A stretch of 31,669 nucleotides of DNA, taken from NCBI GenBank assembly GCA_019423835.1, contig JAHZAR010000025.1, forward strand, positions 1 through 31,669, read 5' to 3'. Both the position numbers and the translations under genes were made by a program. Of this stretch, positions 23,795-31,610 are shown one piece after another (positions within the stretch are counted from its first letter, which is position 1; every line of letters starts with the position of its first letter). The DNA is from Clostridiales bacterium. GTDB lineage: Bacteria > Bacillota > Clostridia > Lachnospirales > Lachnospiraceae. The notes beneath the pieces are model-generated. The model was not told the origin of the DNA. It saw nothing but the letters and a program-made list of their open reading frames with translations, and did no database searches.

Positions 23795-25144
23795 CTAGAG
23801 CCTCTTTAAAAGCTCTTCTCTGGCTTCCTCATATCCCGGCTTTCCCAGGAGAGCAAACATGTTTTTCTTGTAGCTTTCAACACCCGGCTGGTTGAACGGG
23901 TTTACGCCTAACAGGTATCCGCTCACTCCGCAGGCAAACTCAAAGAAATAGAACAGCTCACCCAGGAAAAATTCATTCTGCTCAGGGATATTCACTATCA
24001 GGTTTGGCACGTTTCCATCTGTGTGGGCCAGAATTGTTCCGTTCATAGCGCTCTTGTTTACAAAATCCACGCTCTTTCCGGCCAGATAATTCATGCCGTC
24101 TGTGTCCACCTCTTCTCTGTCCAGCAGAACCTCTGCAGGAGATTCCTCCACGTTCAGCACAGTTTCAAACATAATTCTGGATCCATCCTGAATAAACTGT
24201 CCCATGGAGTGAAGATCCGTTGTCAGATCAACGGCTGCTGGGAAAATGCCTCTCTGATCCTTGCCCTCACTCTCACCGTAGAGCTGCTTCCACCACTCCG
24301 ATACATAGTGCAGGCTGGGTTCGTAGTTGGCAACGATCTCCACCTGTTTTCCCTTCCTGTGCAGAATATTTCTGATCGCTGCGTACAGGAGGGCCCCGTT
24401 CTCCTCATACGGTGCCTCGAGGGCTTTCTTTCTTCCGGAAGCAGCGCCCTCCATCAGCTTGTCAATGTCGGCTCCGCTGACTGCAATCGGAAGAAGTCCC
24501 ACTGCCGTGAGCACAGAAAAACGGCCTCCTACATCATCCGGAACCACAAAGGACTCATAGCCCTCCTCGCTGGCCAGGTTCTTAAGAGCTCCCTTCGCCC
24601 TGTCTGTGGTTGCGTAGATTCTTCTTCCTGCCTCCTCTTTTCCGTACTTGTCGATCAGCATTTTTTTGAATACCCGGAATGCGATAGCCGGCTCCGTAGT
24701 TGTGCCTGATTTAGAGATAATGTTGACGGAGAAATCCTTTCCCTCCAGTACATCCTGCAGATCCTTAATATACTTGCTGCTGATGCTGTTTCCTACAAAG
24801 TAGATTTCCGGTGTCTTTCTCTTTCCCTTCGGAAGCACATTATAGAAGCTGTGGTTTAAAAATTCAATGGCCGCTCTTGCGCCCAGATAGGAGCCGCCGA
24901 TTCCCACAACCAGAAGCACGTCGGAGTCATTCTGGATCTTCTCAGCTGCCTTTTTGATCCTTGCAAATTCTTCTTTATCGTAGTCAACCGGCAGATCAAT
25001 CCAGCCTAAAAAGTCATTTCCCGCACCTGTCCTGTTTACAAGCACATCTTTTGCGCACATAACTGCGCTTTTCATGTTTTCCAGCTCCTCGTCTCTCACA
25101 AAGGAGGCTGCTTTGGAATAGTCAAATGTCACTTCTCTGCCCAT
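23795..25144 (-). CDS. pgi: Glucose-6-phosphate isomerase
   Basis: Interconverts glucose 6-phosphate and fructose 6-phosphate. The short Firmicutes form, 449 residues. GIGGSYLGARAAIEFL near residue 80, SKSGTTTEPAIAFR near 143, GGRFSVLTAVGLLPIAVSG near 207 and the active-site region QFIQDGSR near 318 are all present. AGGAGAGAG upstream of ATG 25144 supports the start. The gene has its own strong promoter (25250-25278) and a terminator right after its stop codon, so it forms a single-gene unit. Together with the glucokinase and transketolase of this window it covers the glucose 6-phosphate node, although the genes are not in one operon. Confidence 0.97.
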   Translation of the reverse strand: MGREVTFDYSKAASFVRDEELENMKSAVMCAKDVLVNRTGAGNDFLGWIDLPVDYDKEEFARIKKAAEKIQNDSDVLLVVGIGGSYLGARAAIEFLNHSFYNVLPKGKRKTPEIYFVGNSISSKYIKDLQDVLEGKDFSVNIISKSGTTTEPAIAFRVFKKMLIDKYGKEEAGRRIYATTDRAKGALKNLASEEGYESFVVPDDVGGRFSVLTAVGLLPIAVSGADIDKLMEGAASGRKKALEAPYEENGALLYAAIRNILHRKGKQVEIVANYEPSLHYVSEWWKQLYGESEGKDQRGIFPAAVDLTTDLHSMGQFIQDGSRIMFETVLNVEESPAEVLLDREEVDTDGMNYLAGKSVDFVNKSAMNGTILAHTDGNVPNLIVNIPEQNEFFLGELFYFFEFACGVSGYLLGVNPFNQPGVESYKKNMFALLGKPGYEEAREELLKRL

Positions 25145-25249
25145 TTGTTCTCTCTCCTTTTCTTATGTGTCGGATTCTGATTATGGGAATGCCGTGTCTG
25201 CCTTCGGACAGCCGGCAGCCCAGTTCCTGACGCCTATGCGCTTAACGCT

Positions 25250-25278
25250 ATTATAGCAATCTGTTATAAATTTATCAA
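25250..25278 (-). promoter_or_regulatory. Promoter for pgi
   Basis: TTGATA (25278-25273), 17 bp, TATAAT (25255-25250) on the minus strand: 5 of 6 and 6 of 6 consensus matches. About 105 bp before the start codon. Confidence 0.75.
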
Positions 25279-25383
25279 CATCGTTCTTCCGTTCACCCGC
25301 ACCCCCCTTTTTTTCTGCCTTTCTTTTTCACCTCCCGCCCGTCTGCTCCTGCTCCTGGTTTTCCCAGCCAAAGCTGCTGTTTC

Positions 25384-26463
25384 CTAATCTGCGGAAAAAT
25401 ACTGCCTTATGAGCTCTCCCAGCACCTTCATCTCATCCGGATCCAGCTCCTTCGTCCAGTCCTCCTCCCGTTTTGTCTTTTCCCGGCTGGCTGCAATCTG
25501 TTCCAGGCTGTGCTTTAAATAATCAATATCCCTCACAGCCCCCAGACGGCCCGCCTGTTCCTTTCTGGAAGCGTCTGCCGGCGCCTCCCCTCTCTCTGCA
25601 GTGCCTGCTTCCATTCCTCCAATGGGCGAGGCCTGTGCCGTGTCAAAGGCTGAGAACGAATCCTCCCCTGCCGGAGCCGCCCCCTTTTTCGCCTTTACCA
25701 TCTTTTCTGCTTTCAGCCTTTTCAGTCCGGCCGGCTTGTCCCCACGCTTGTCCCCTAAGCCAGAACGCCTGTCCTGCTGGGCCTGTCCTCTCGTCTGGGC
25801 TGAGGCCTTCACCGCATCCCGGATCAGTCCGTCTCTCAGCTCATTTTCCCGGAGCATGAGCTCTCTGTCATCCCCTCGTTCCGTTCCAATCTCTCTCACC
25901 GGAAGCCGTCTCACATTATCCTGAAAGCGCTCATCTCTCCCGCCGTTTTCCCTGGCAGCACGGACAAACACGGAATTATCTGTGTATTCCAGAAGTGCAT
26001 TGGCAAGGCGCTGCTGCTTCAGTCCTATGTTAAAGCTGCTCTCCAGAAAGGCCAGAAAAAGTCCCAGAAAGGCTCCGGCCGACGCATAAAGCACAATGTA
26101 ATAGGAATCCAGCCTGTACCAGTAAGAGGCAAAGGAAGCTGCTCCTCCTGCCAAAATTCCCAGAATCGTCATCTGAAGAGAGACATTATTCCAGCCCTGA
26201 AGAGATACCTTCATAAACCGAAATCCGTACATCTGACGCTCCAGATAGGCCTGGGTATTCACAATAGTCTGGTTCAGCCGGCAGGCATTCTCCAGCTTCT
26301 GCTTCAGTATTTTCAGGTTTTTGTTCTTCGTAGCCGCCATATTATCCGTTTCACGGATCAGTCTTTTGTAGAGGCTGCGCGTGACGAGCTTGCTCAAGAC
26401 ACCTATGATGCCGATAGCCGCCAGCGCATACAATGCTTTTCCTGTTTGTAAAATTTCCAGCAT
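25384..26463 (-). CDS. Membrane protein with long charged C-terminal region (unknown)
   Basis: Not recognised. 359 residues: one membrane helix at the start (LYALAAIGIIGVLSKLV), a helical stretch of about 75 residues, two more helices (MTILGILAGGAASFASYW and YIVLYASAGAFLGLFLAFLE, about residues 98-140), then about 200 residues of mostly charged, low-complexity sequence with short Lys/Arg-rich patches. The last 40 residues or so (KREEDWTKELDPDEMKVLGE) look like a folded helical end. The layout loosely recalls pilus or secretion-platform membrane proteins, but no type II/IV secretion genes are nearby. A GGGGAGC precedes ATG 26463, and the gene has its own promoter. Confidence 0.75.
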   Translation of the reverse strand: MLEILQTGKALYALAAIGIIGVLSKLVTRSLYKRLIRETDNMAATKNKNLKILKQKLENACRLNQTIVNTQAYLERQMYGFRFMKVSLQGWNNVSLQMTILGILAGGAASFASYWYRLDSYYIVLYASAGAFLGLFLAFLESSFNIGLKQQRLANALLEYTDNSVFVRAARENGGRDERFQDNVRRLPVREIGTERGDDRELMLRENELRDGLIRDAVKASAQTRGQAQQDRRSGLGDKRGDKPAGLKRLKAEKMVKAKKGAAPAGEDSFSAFDTAQASPIGGMEAGTAERGEAPADASRKEQAGRLGAVRDIDYLKHSLEQIAASREKTKREEDWTKELDPDEMKVLGELIRQYFSAD

Positions 26464-26506
26464 AAAAAGCTCCCCTTTCTTCTCCAGATTTTTCCAGATG
26501 GCTTTT

Positions 26507-26535
26507 ATTATAGCCGCCTGTCCTGCCTTTGAAAA
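26507..26535 (-). promoter_or_regulatory. Promoter for the 25384-26463 gene
   Basis: TTTTCA (26535-26530), 17 bp, TATAAT (26512-26507) on the minus strand. The rest of the 26464-26725 gap shows only a small CCTCC-GCC-GGAGG hairpin at 26599-26611 after mtnN. Confidence 0.55.
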
Positions 26536-26725
26536 GATAGAAGGGCTTAGAATCGATCGTCAAATTCCCCCATAAAATAAGGCTTTTCGGGGATTTTTCC
26601 TCCGCCGGAGGCCCTTCAGCCACCGGTATCCTGCGATTCTTTCAGCATTGCGTCACATTTTGCTTAAACTGCCTCCTTTTGTGCCTGCGCGAGAACTCCT
26701 GCCTGATTCACCCAGTTTTCTTCCC

Positions 26726-27421
26726 TCAGGAAATCTTCTTTGCCATTTCCAGAATCAGGTTCACTGAGTGGCGGATCGCCTGGGCCTCAAACTCCGCGTA
26801 GTCCATCCCCGCGCTGTCATCTGCTTTATCGGAAATAGCACGGATTACAAGATAAGGAATACCGTTCAGGTATGCAGCCTGGGCAATAGCAGCACCCTCC
26901 ATCTCCGTACAGCTCGCCTCAAATTCCTCGGCCAGCCATTTTTTCTTTTCCCTGTCGGAGATAAACTGATCGCCGCTGACTACCCGGCCCAGAAAAGCCT
27001 GAATGTCCGGGTTTACCTTCTCATTGCACGCAAGGGCCAGACTGCTCAATGCCTCATCCGCCGGAAAGGAAAAGGTATCTACCCTGGGGATCTGTCCCTT
27101 TCTGTACCCGAACCCACTGGCATCCATATCGTGCTGTACCGTATCTGTAGAGATGACAATGTCACCGATGTTGATCTCATTCTTCAGGGAACCTGCAATC
27201 CCCGTATTGATTACTGCATCTACATGGAATCTGTCTGCCAGAATCTGTGTGCACATGCCTGCATTTACCTTACCGATACCGGAACGCACAACCACTGCAT
27301 CTTTTCCAGAAAGCTTTCCCACATAAAAATCCATCCCAGCCACAGCTGTAACCGTAACCTCTGTCATCTCTTCTTTAATTTTTGCAACTTCCTCATCCAT
27401 CGCTCCAATAATTCCAAGCAT
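26726..27421 (-). CDS. mtnN: 5'-methylthioadenosine/S-adenosylhomocysteine nucleosidase
   Basis: Cleaves methylthioadenosine and S-adenosylhomocysteine to adenine and the thioribose or ribosyl-homocysteine product, in methionine salvage and autoinducer-2 precursor formation. 231 residues, the usual length. The first catalytic glutamate is in MLGIIGAMDEEVAKI; the ligand-binding EMEGAAIAQ is near residue 172; the catalytic aspartate is in ISDKADDS near 195. AAGGAGG 7 nt before ATG 27421 sets the start; the open frame to 27496 lies in the leader. Its promoter at 27551-27579 shares its -35 region with the divergent TSCPD gene. No luxS or S-adenosylmethionine riboswitch is seen nearby. Confidence 0.94.
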   Translation of the reverse strand: MLGIIGAMDEEVAKIKEEMTEVTVTAVAGMDFYVGKLSGKDAVVVRSGIGKVNAGMCTQILADRFHVDAVINTGIAGSLKNEINIGDIVISTDTVQHDMDASGFGYRKGQIPRVDTFSFPADEALSSLALACNEKVNPDIQAFLGRVVSGDQFISDREKKKWLAEEFEASCTEMEGAAIAQAAYLNGIPYLVIRAISDKADDSAGMDYAEFEAQAIRHSVNLILEMAKKIS

Positions 27422-27550
27422 CTGTCTGCCTCCTTTTTGTCCTGCATTTTCCTGCCCTCTGTGGGCTGTATCTGCTCTTTTTATTCTCCTGTTCATAAGC
27501 CGGCCTTTTTAAGACCATACCCATAGCCTCCGGCTGCTGTTTCCTTTGCT

Positions 27551-27579
27551 ATTATAGAGTATCTCCCTTTTCTTGACAA
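27551..27579 (-). promoter_or_regulatory. Promoter for mtnN
   Basis: TTGTCA (27579-27574), 17 bp, TATAAT (27556-27551) on the minus strand. The -35 box overlaps that of the opposite promoter by five bases, so both cannot be held by polymerase at once. Confidence 0.7.
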
Positions 27580-27602
27580 TTCTTTTTCAGCGAGGGTATA
27601 AT
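27573..27602 (+). promoter_or_regulatory. Promoter for the TSCPD gene
   Basis: TTGACA (27573-27578), 18 bp, TATAAT (27597-27602): both boxes are perfect consensus. The leader to ATG 27770 is about 160 nt. Confidence 0.75.
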
Positions 27603-27633
27603 CCACAGTGGAAAGAAAATTTACAGTGAACCT

Positions 27634-27692
27634 CTGCAGTTCTTAAAAACTTTATCACACCATGCCTGTCTCAGAACTGCAGTTTTCTTTTC
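27634..27692 (+). terminator. Leader hairpin with T-tract (possible attenuator)
   Basis: CTGCAGTTCT at 27634-27643 pairs with AGAACTGCAG at 27673-27682, followed at once by TTTTCTTTTC. This is terminator-shaped but lies between the promoter and the start codon of the TSCPD gene, so it could end transcription early. The 29-nt loop is long; no competing antiterminator was worked out. Confidence 0.55.
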
Positions 27693-27769
27693 ATGCTCTC
27701 CTTATGAAAAGCCCTTTTCAAACAGTGGAGACAATGCTTATACTTATTACAAAGAGAGGAGATTTTATC

Positions 27770-28015
27770 ATGATTTACACTACGAATGGCGTCTGTTCAC
27801 GTGAAATTGAATTTGATGTAAAAGACAATAAGCTGACAAATGTACGCTTTATCGGCGGCTGTTCAGGAAATACACAGGGGGTTGCCCGCCTTGTGGAAGG
27901 GATGGATATCGACGAGGTGATTTCCAGGCTTAACGGAATCCGCTGCGGCTTCCGCCCCACCTCCTGTCCCGATCAGCTTGCCAATGCTTTAAAACAGTAT
28001 AAGGCCAAATTATAG
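27770..28015 (+). CDS. TSCPD domain protein (TIGR03905 family)
   Basis: 81 residues. The signature TSCPDQLA is near the C-terminus, and four cysteines lie in conserved settings (GVCS, GGCSGN, RCGF, SCPD), which suggests metal or redox chemistry. The same domain is found appended to some ribonucleotide reductases. The role of the stand-alone form is not known to me. The frame is open from 27662, but that would translate through the leader hairpin; AGAGAGGAG before ATG 27770 sets the start, giving the usual family length. It is divergent from mtnN and shares its promoter region. Confidence 0.87.
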   Translation: MIYTTNGVCSREIEFDVKDNKLTNVRFIGGCSGNTQGVARLVEGMDIDEVISRLNGIRCGFRPTSCPDQLANALKQYKAKL

Positions 28016-28388
28016 TCAGTACAGATGCCATGGCCTTTAAACATGCCTGCTTTTCTATGTGGATAAGACGCTTCTGCTTATCAGATGGCGCTTTTTCACC
28101 AATCCTTTTCCGTTTATAAGAAGGGACTGCCACAGTGAATTATTTTAAGGCAGCTTTATTCTCCGGCTTGATATCCGTTTATCCCTGTTGCACATACGGA
28201 ATATTCTTGCGGCAGCCCTTCTCTGCAGGCACTATCTGTACCGTTTTTTATTTAAACATAGACTATCGAACCTTCCCCCACGTCCGAACGTCCTTTTCTC
28301 TTAAACGATTCTTTCCATATAGCGGGTTCCCTTTTCCCGTTAACTGTTTTCTTAGCCGCCTGCTCAGCCTGATACAGGCGTTAAGTTC
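28016..28388. other. Intergenic region between convergent genes
   Basis: No gene is supported. It holds a weak stem (GATAAG 28062-28067 / CTTATC 28077-28082) followed by T5 at 28092-28096, a possible terminator for the TSCPD gene. Near 28357-28380 a CGCCTG/CAGGCG stem could end the minus-strand gene. The open frame from GTG 28135 lacks a ribosome site. Confidence 0.4.
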
Positions 28389-28760
28389 TTAGAACATACA
28401 TAGGAAAAGCATGACAGACGCTGCTGTAATGGCTGCCACGGATGCCCTTATCAGGATAACGAGCTGCTGAAGAGAACAGATTTCTCCCTCGCCAACTGAA
28501 ACGGAAGCCTCAAAATTCTGCCCTGATTCCGGTTTGGCCCTGTCCTCGTCCTCACTCTGAGGTTTAATCTTTCTTTCCTCTATATCCTTTAAAAGTCTTT
28601 CGAAGCTGTATTTCCCGGACAGAGGGAGATCTTCCTCAGATATCTCTTTTTCTGCGTTCTCTAATCCTTTCAGAAGCTGTTCTTCGTCCCATCCGCAGGC
28701 ACATTTCAGGCGCTTGTCCAATTCTTGATCTGTTTCATTTTCATTCTGACTTGTACCCAC
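28389..28760 (-). CDS. Small tail-anchored acidic protein (unknown; possible anti-sigma-like partner)
   Basis: Not recognised by domain. 123 residues: an acidic, soluble N-terminal region (about 95 residues, with LKCACGWDEEQLLKGLENAEKE near the start) and a single membrane helix at the very C-terminus (about residues 99-123, ending MLFLCMF). It would sit with its bulk in the cytoplasm. The start is GTG 28760, preceded by AAGGAGGTG. Its size, acidity and single helix are compatible with a regulator of the sigma factor encoded on the same strand beyond murG, but there is no recognisable ZAS zinc motif. The link is inference from context only. Confidence 0.68.
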   Translation of the reverse strand: MGTSQNENETDQELDKRLKCACGWDEEQLLKGLENAEKEISEEDLPLSGKYSFERLLKDIEERKIKPQSEDEDRAKPESGQNFEASVSVGEGEICSLQQLVILIRASVAAITAASVMLFLCMF

Positions 28761-28799
28761 CTCACACCTCCTTCAAATCTTATCAAAGTGTTTCTGGGG

Positions 28800-28830
28800 T
28801 TGACTTTTTCTTTTTAGCGTTTACTATAAT
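28800..28830 (+). promoter_or_regulatory. Promoter for murG
   Basis: TTGACT (28800-28805), 19 bp, TATAAT (28825-28830). The leader is about 55 nt. The gap of 132 bp to the divergent tail-anchored gene must hold both promoters; no clear minus-strand one was found. Confidence 0.6.
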
Positions 28831-28892
28831 AATATGCTGAAGAAATGAAGATCTGTCGTTTCTCACTGTAATTTATATGGAGGCAAGATTAT

Positions 28893-29957
28893 ATGAAAAA
28901 AATCGTTTTGACCGGCGGCGGAACTGCCGGCCATGTTACCCCGAACCTGGCTCTGCTCCCTTCCCTCCGCGCAGAGGGGTTTGAAATCCGCTATATTGGT
29001 TCCTATAACGGTATTGAGCGCAGACTCATCGAGGATGCCAAAATTCCCTATGACGGCATATCCTCTGGAAAATTACGCCGTTATTTTGATCTGAAAAACT
29101 TTTCTGATCCTCTCCGGGTTTTAAAGGGCTACGCCCAGGCCAGAAAGCTGATCAGAAAATACAGACCGGACATTGTGTTTTCAAAGGGCGGCTTTGTCGC
29201 TGTCCCCGTTGTTCTGGCTGCAAAACACTATAAGGTTCCTGTTATCATCCATGAGTCTGATATGACCCCGGGACTGGCAAATAAAATCTGTATCCCAGCT
29301 GCAAAAAAAGTCTGCTGCAATTTTCCTGAAACGCTCCGCTTCCTTCCCGGAGAAAAGGCTGTACTTACCGGTTCTCCTATCAGGAAAGAGCTTCTCACCG
29401 GTGACCGTCTTGCAGGACTTCAGTATGCAGGTCTTTCTGCTAACCGGCCCGTCATTCTTGTCATCGGCGGAAGTCTGGGCTCTGTCACCGTAAATCATGC
29501 AGTCCGCAGTATACTGCCCCGGCTTTTATCCCAGTTTCAGGTGATACATATATGCGGAAAAGGTAATCTCGACCAGAGTCTGACAGGATTATCCGGATAT
29601 GTTCAGTATGAATATGTCGATAAACCTCTGCGCCATCTGTTCGCTGCCTCGGATCTGGTTATATCCAGAGCAGGTGCAAACTCTATCTGCGAAATTCTGG
29701 CTCTCAGAAAGCCTAATATTCTGATTCCCCTTTCTGCTGCTGCCAGCCGAGGAGATCAGATTCTGAATGCAAAATCTTTTGCCAAACAAGGCTACAGCGC
29801 TGTTCTGGAAGAGGAGGTTCTGACACCAGACACACTCTTCCAGGCAGTTGCCGAAACCTATGAAAACCGTCAGTCCTTTATCAGTGCGATGGAAACAAGC
29901 ACGCTAAACAATGCTGTCGACACCATTATGGCTCTGATTCATGACTGCATGAATTAG
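28893..29957 (+). CDS. murG: MurG: UDP-GlcNAc:lipid I N-acetylglucosaminyltransferase
   Basis: Adds GlcNAc to undecaprenyl-pyrophosphoryl-MurNAc-pentapeptide to make lipid II on the inner face of the membrane. 354 residues, the normal length. GGTAGHVTPNLAL at the start is the first glycine loop; SKGGFVAVPVVLAA and HESDMTPGLANK follow; GGSLGS near residue 190 opens the donor domain; and SRAGANSICEILAL near residue 254 is the UDP-GlcNAc site. TGGAGG lies about 9 nt before ATG 28893. It stands outside any division/cell-wall (dcw) gene cluster. Its last 32 bp overlap the end of the convergent sigma factor gene. Confidence 0.95.
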   Translation: MKKIVLTGGGTAGHVTPNLALLPSLRAEGFEIRYIGSYNGIERRLIEDAKIPYDGISSGKLRRYFDLKNFSDPLRVLKGYAQARKLIRKYRPDIVFSKGGFVAVPVVLAAKHYKVPVIIHESDMTPGLANKICIPAAKKVCCNFPETLRFLPGEKAVLTGSPIRKELLTGDRLAGLQYAGLSANRPVILVIGGSLGSVTVNHAVRSILPRLLSQFQVIHICGKGNLDQSLTGLSGYVQYEYVDKPLRHLFAASDLVISRAGANSICEILALRKPNILIPLSAAASRGDQILNAKSFAKQGYSAVLEEEVLTPDTLFQAVAETYENRQSFISAMETSTLNNAVDTIMALIHDCMN

Positions 29958-30495
29958 AGTGAATGTCAAATATTGTTTCATTCTCAAGGAGTCTTTTCAG
30001 CTCCTGCCTGGCCCGGAAGATGCGGGAACGACATACCGTTTCCGCAATGCCCAGGATCTGGCTCGTATCTCTGATTGTCCTTCCCTCCAGAACATGAAGA
30101 ATGAGAACATCCCTCCAATCCTTTTTCATCCCTTCCATCAGATTCCTGATTTGCCGGTAAATATCATTTTCCACCACATGATGAAGCGTATCCTCATCCA
30201 ACAGCTTTTCAAGCGCTGATATTATCTCAATATGCTCATAATTGCCGAATGCTCTGCATCTCTTATTTTTCCTGCAATAGTCAATCCATCTGCACCTGAG
30301 TATCATGGTAAGAAGAACCCGCTTCTGTCTGTCATTAAACTCCAGAGAATATCTGGCATAATATTCCAGAAATGTTTCGTGAACCATATCCTCAATATAA
30401 TCACAGTCCACACCAATCTTCACAGCATATTTCTTCAACGGTATCAGATAGTTTTCATATAGAGCCCGCAACAGTTCAGCATCCCTCTGTTGCAT
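29926..30495 (-). CDS. RNA polymerase sigma factor, sigma-70 family (ECF-like)
   Basis: 189 residues. Region 2 lies at about residues 8-80 (LYENYLIPLKKYAVKIG, then DIEDMVHETFLEYYARY-type helix and RCRWIDYCRKNKR); region 4 at about 110-170 has a helix-turn-helix (RTIRDTSQILGIAETVCRSRIFRARQELKRLL). There is no region 1 or 3, as in extracytoplasmic-function sigma factors. It follows the HIT gene by 8 bp, so the rhomboid-HIT-sigma genes are one operon. No anti-sigma gene follows at once; the next minus-strand gene is the tail-anchored protein beyond murG. The last codons run into the 3' end of murG on the other strand. Confidence 0.87.
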   Translation of the reverse strand: MQQRDAELLRALYENYLIPLKKYAVKIGVDCDYIEDMVHETFLEYYARYSLEFNDRQKRVLLTMILRCRWIDYCRKNKRCRAFGNYEHIEIISALEKLLDEDTLHHVVENDIYRQIRNLMEGMKKDWRDVLILHVLEGRTIRDTSQILGIAETVCRSRIFRARQELKRLLENETIFDIHSNSCSHESEP

Positions 30496-30503
30496 ACGTT
30501 CTC

Positions 30504-30926
30504 CTATGCGTCCATCTCAGACTTGAGCATGCCGCTTATCTTCGTCAGCTCCTCCTGTTCCATCTTTCCGGGTTTCCAGGCTACCATTTCCGGCCCATTC
30601 TCATATCTTGGGATCACATGGGCATGAAAATGGAAGACAGTCTGACCTGCGGCCTCTCCATTATTCTGAACAACATTAAATCCGGCGCATCCCAGCGTCT
30701 TCTTCATCGCCTTTCCAAGTCTGCCTGCAAGCGGAAGAATTTTTGCTGCAACTGCATCATCCAGCTCACACAGATCCCTGTAATGCTGCTTAGGAAGAAT
30801 CAGGGAATGGCCCCTTGAGGCAGGACCGAGATCCAGTATCACCCTGAAATCACCATCCTCATAAACCGTAGCGGACGGAATTTCTCCATTCGCTATCTTG
30901 CAAAAAATACACTCTTTCTCTACCAT
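30504..30926 (-). CDS. HIT-family nucleotide-binding protein (HINT-like)
   Basis: A small hydrolase/transferase acting on nucleoside phosphoramidates or similar AMP conjugates. 140 residues. The histidine triad is HFHAHVIP at residues 99-106. The N-terminal CIFC with downstream histidines suggests the zinc site of the HinT/Hit branch. AAGGAG 8 nt before ATG 30926 sets the start over GTG 30935. It sits 21 bp after the rhomboid gene and 8 bp before the sigma factor gene, which implies co-transcription. Confidence 0.93.
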   Translation of the reverse strand: MVEKECIFCKIANGEIPSATVYEDGDFRVILDLGPASRGHSLILPKQHYRDLCELDDAVAAKILPLAGRLGKAMKKTLGCAGFNVVQNNGEAAGQTVFHFHAHVIPRYENGPEMVAWKPGKMEQEELTKISGMLKSEMDA

Positions 30927-30947
30927 TGGAACCACTCCTTTTCTGAC

Positions 30948-31565
30948 TTACTTAATAATGTCTGTATATTTTTTTCTGGAAACCCAAGCATAAAATGGTA
31001 TTCCCAGCAAAATTCCTACTAACAGGCCTCCCACATGGGCTGCATTGTCCACACCAGAACCGGTAAATCCCAGATACAGTGCGAAAAAAGCCATAACTGC
31101 AAGCTGCCCGCTGCTCAAATCTCCCAGTCTTCCCCTATTTATAAACACAATCCACATCAGTCCGCCCACAACACCAAAAATAGCACCTGATGCCCCTGCT
31201 GACATGGTGTACCAGTCTCCCATACTCCAATAGAACAGCAGGGAAACCATATTGGCTCCTACTCCACAAAGCAGGTAAAATAAAAGGTATCTCCCTCTTC
31301 CCAGTATCTGCTCCAGCCTGTCGCCCAATATAAACAAGACAAGCATGTTATTCAGCAGATGTCTGATATTGAAATGCAGAAAAACAGAGGTAATAAGACG
31401 ATAGTACTCTCCCTTTTCTACGACAAGAAGAGGAATTACAGCTCCCTTTTCATATATCCATTCCTTATCTATCAAAAATCCCAAAACATCCGGGAGAAGG
31501 AAAAGTATGATATTGATTATGATAATAGCCCCATTCACCCGTGATATTCTTGCAAATTGATTCAT
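30948..31565 (-). CDS. Rhomboid-family intramembrane serine protease
   Basis: 205 residues with six membrane segments, the minimal bacterial rhomboid core. The catalytic serine is Ser126 in GASGAIFG and the histidine is His177 in NAAHVGG. The oxyanion/L1 region HFNIRHLLNNM near residues 64-74 carries the usual His and Asn residues. It should cleave membrane-spanning helices of substrate proteins inside the membrane. ATG 31565 is preceded by AAGGAA at about 11 nt, a weak site. It is the first gene of the rhomboid-HIT-sigma operon and lies just inside the terminal palindromic repeat. Confidence 0.92.
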   Translation of the reverse strand: MNQFARISRVNGAIIIINIILFLLPDVLGFLIDKEWIYEKGAVIPLLVVEKGEYYRLITSVFLHFNIRHLLNNMLVLFILGDRLEQILGRGRYLLFYLLCGVGANMVSLLFYWSMGDWYTMSAGASGAIFGVVGGLMWIVFINRGRLGDLSSGQLAVMAFFALYLGFTGSGVDNAAHVGGLLVGILLGIPFYAWVSRKKYTDIIK

Positions 31566-31610
31566 CTATCAAGATATTCCTTATATATTTTCCTGTCTGA
31601 AACCGGCATG

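Noticed and set aside
27422..27550. S-adenosylmethionine or S-adenosylhomocysteine riboswitch upstream of mtnN
   Set aside because: I looked for the conserved S-box and SAH motif patterns and saw none in the leader.
28135..28392. 85-codon plus-strand frame in the gap after the TSCPD gene
   Set aside because: GTG start with no ribosome site, odd composition, no promoter; treated as non-coding.
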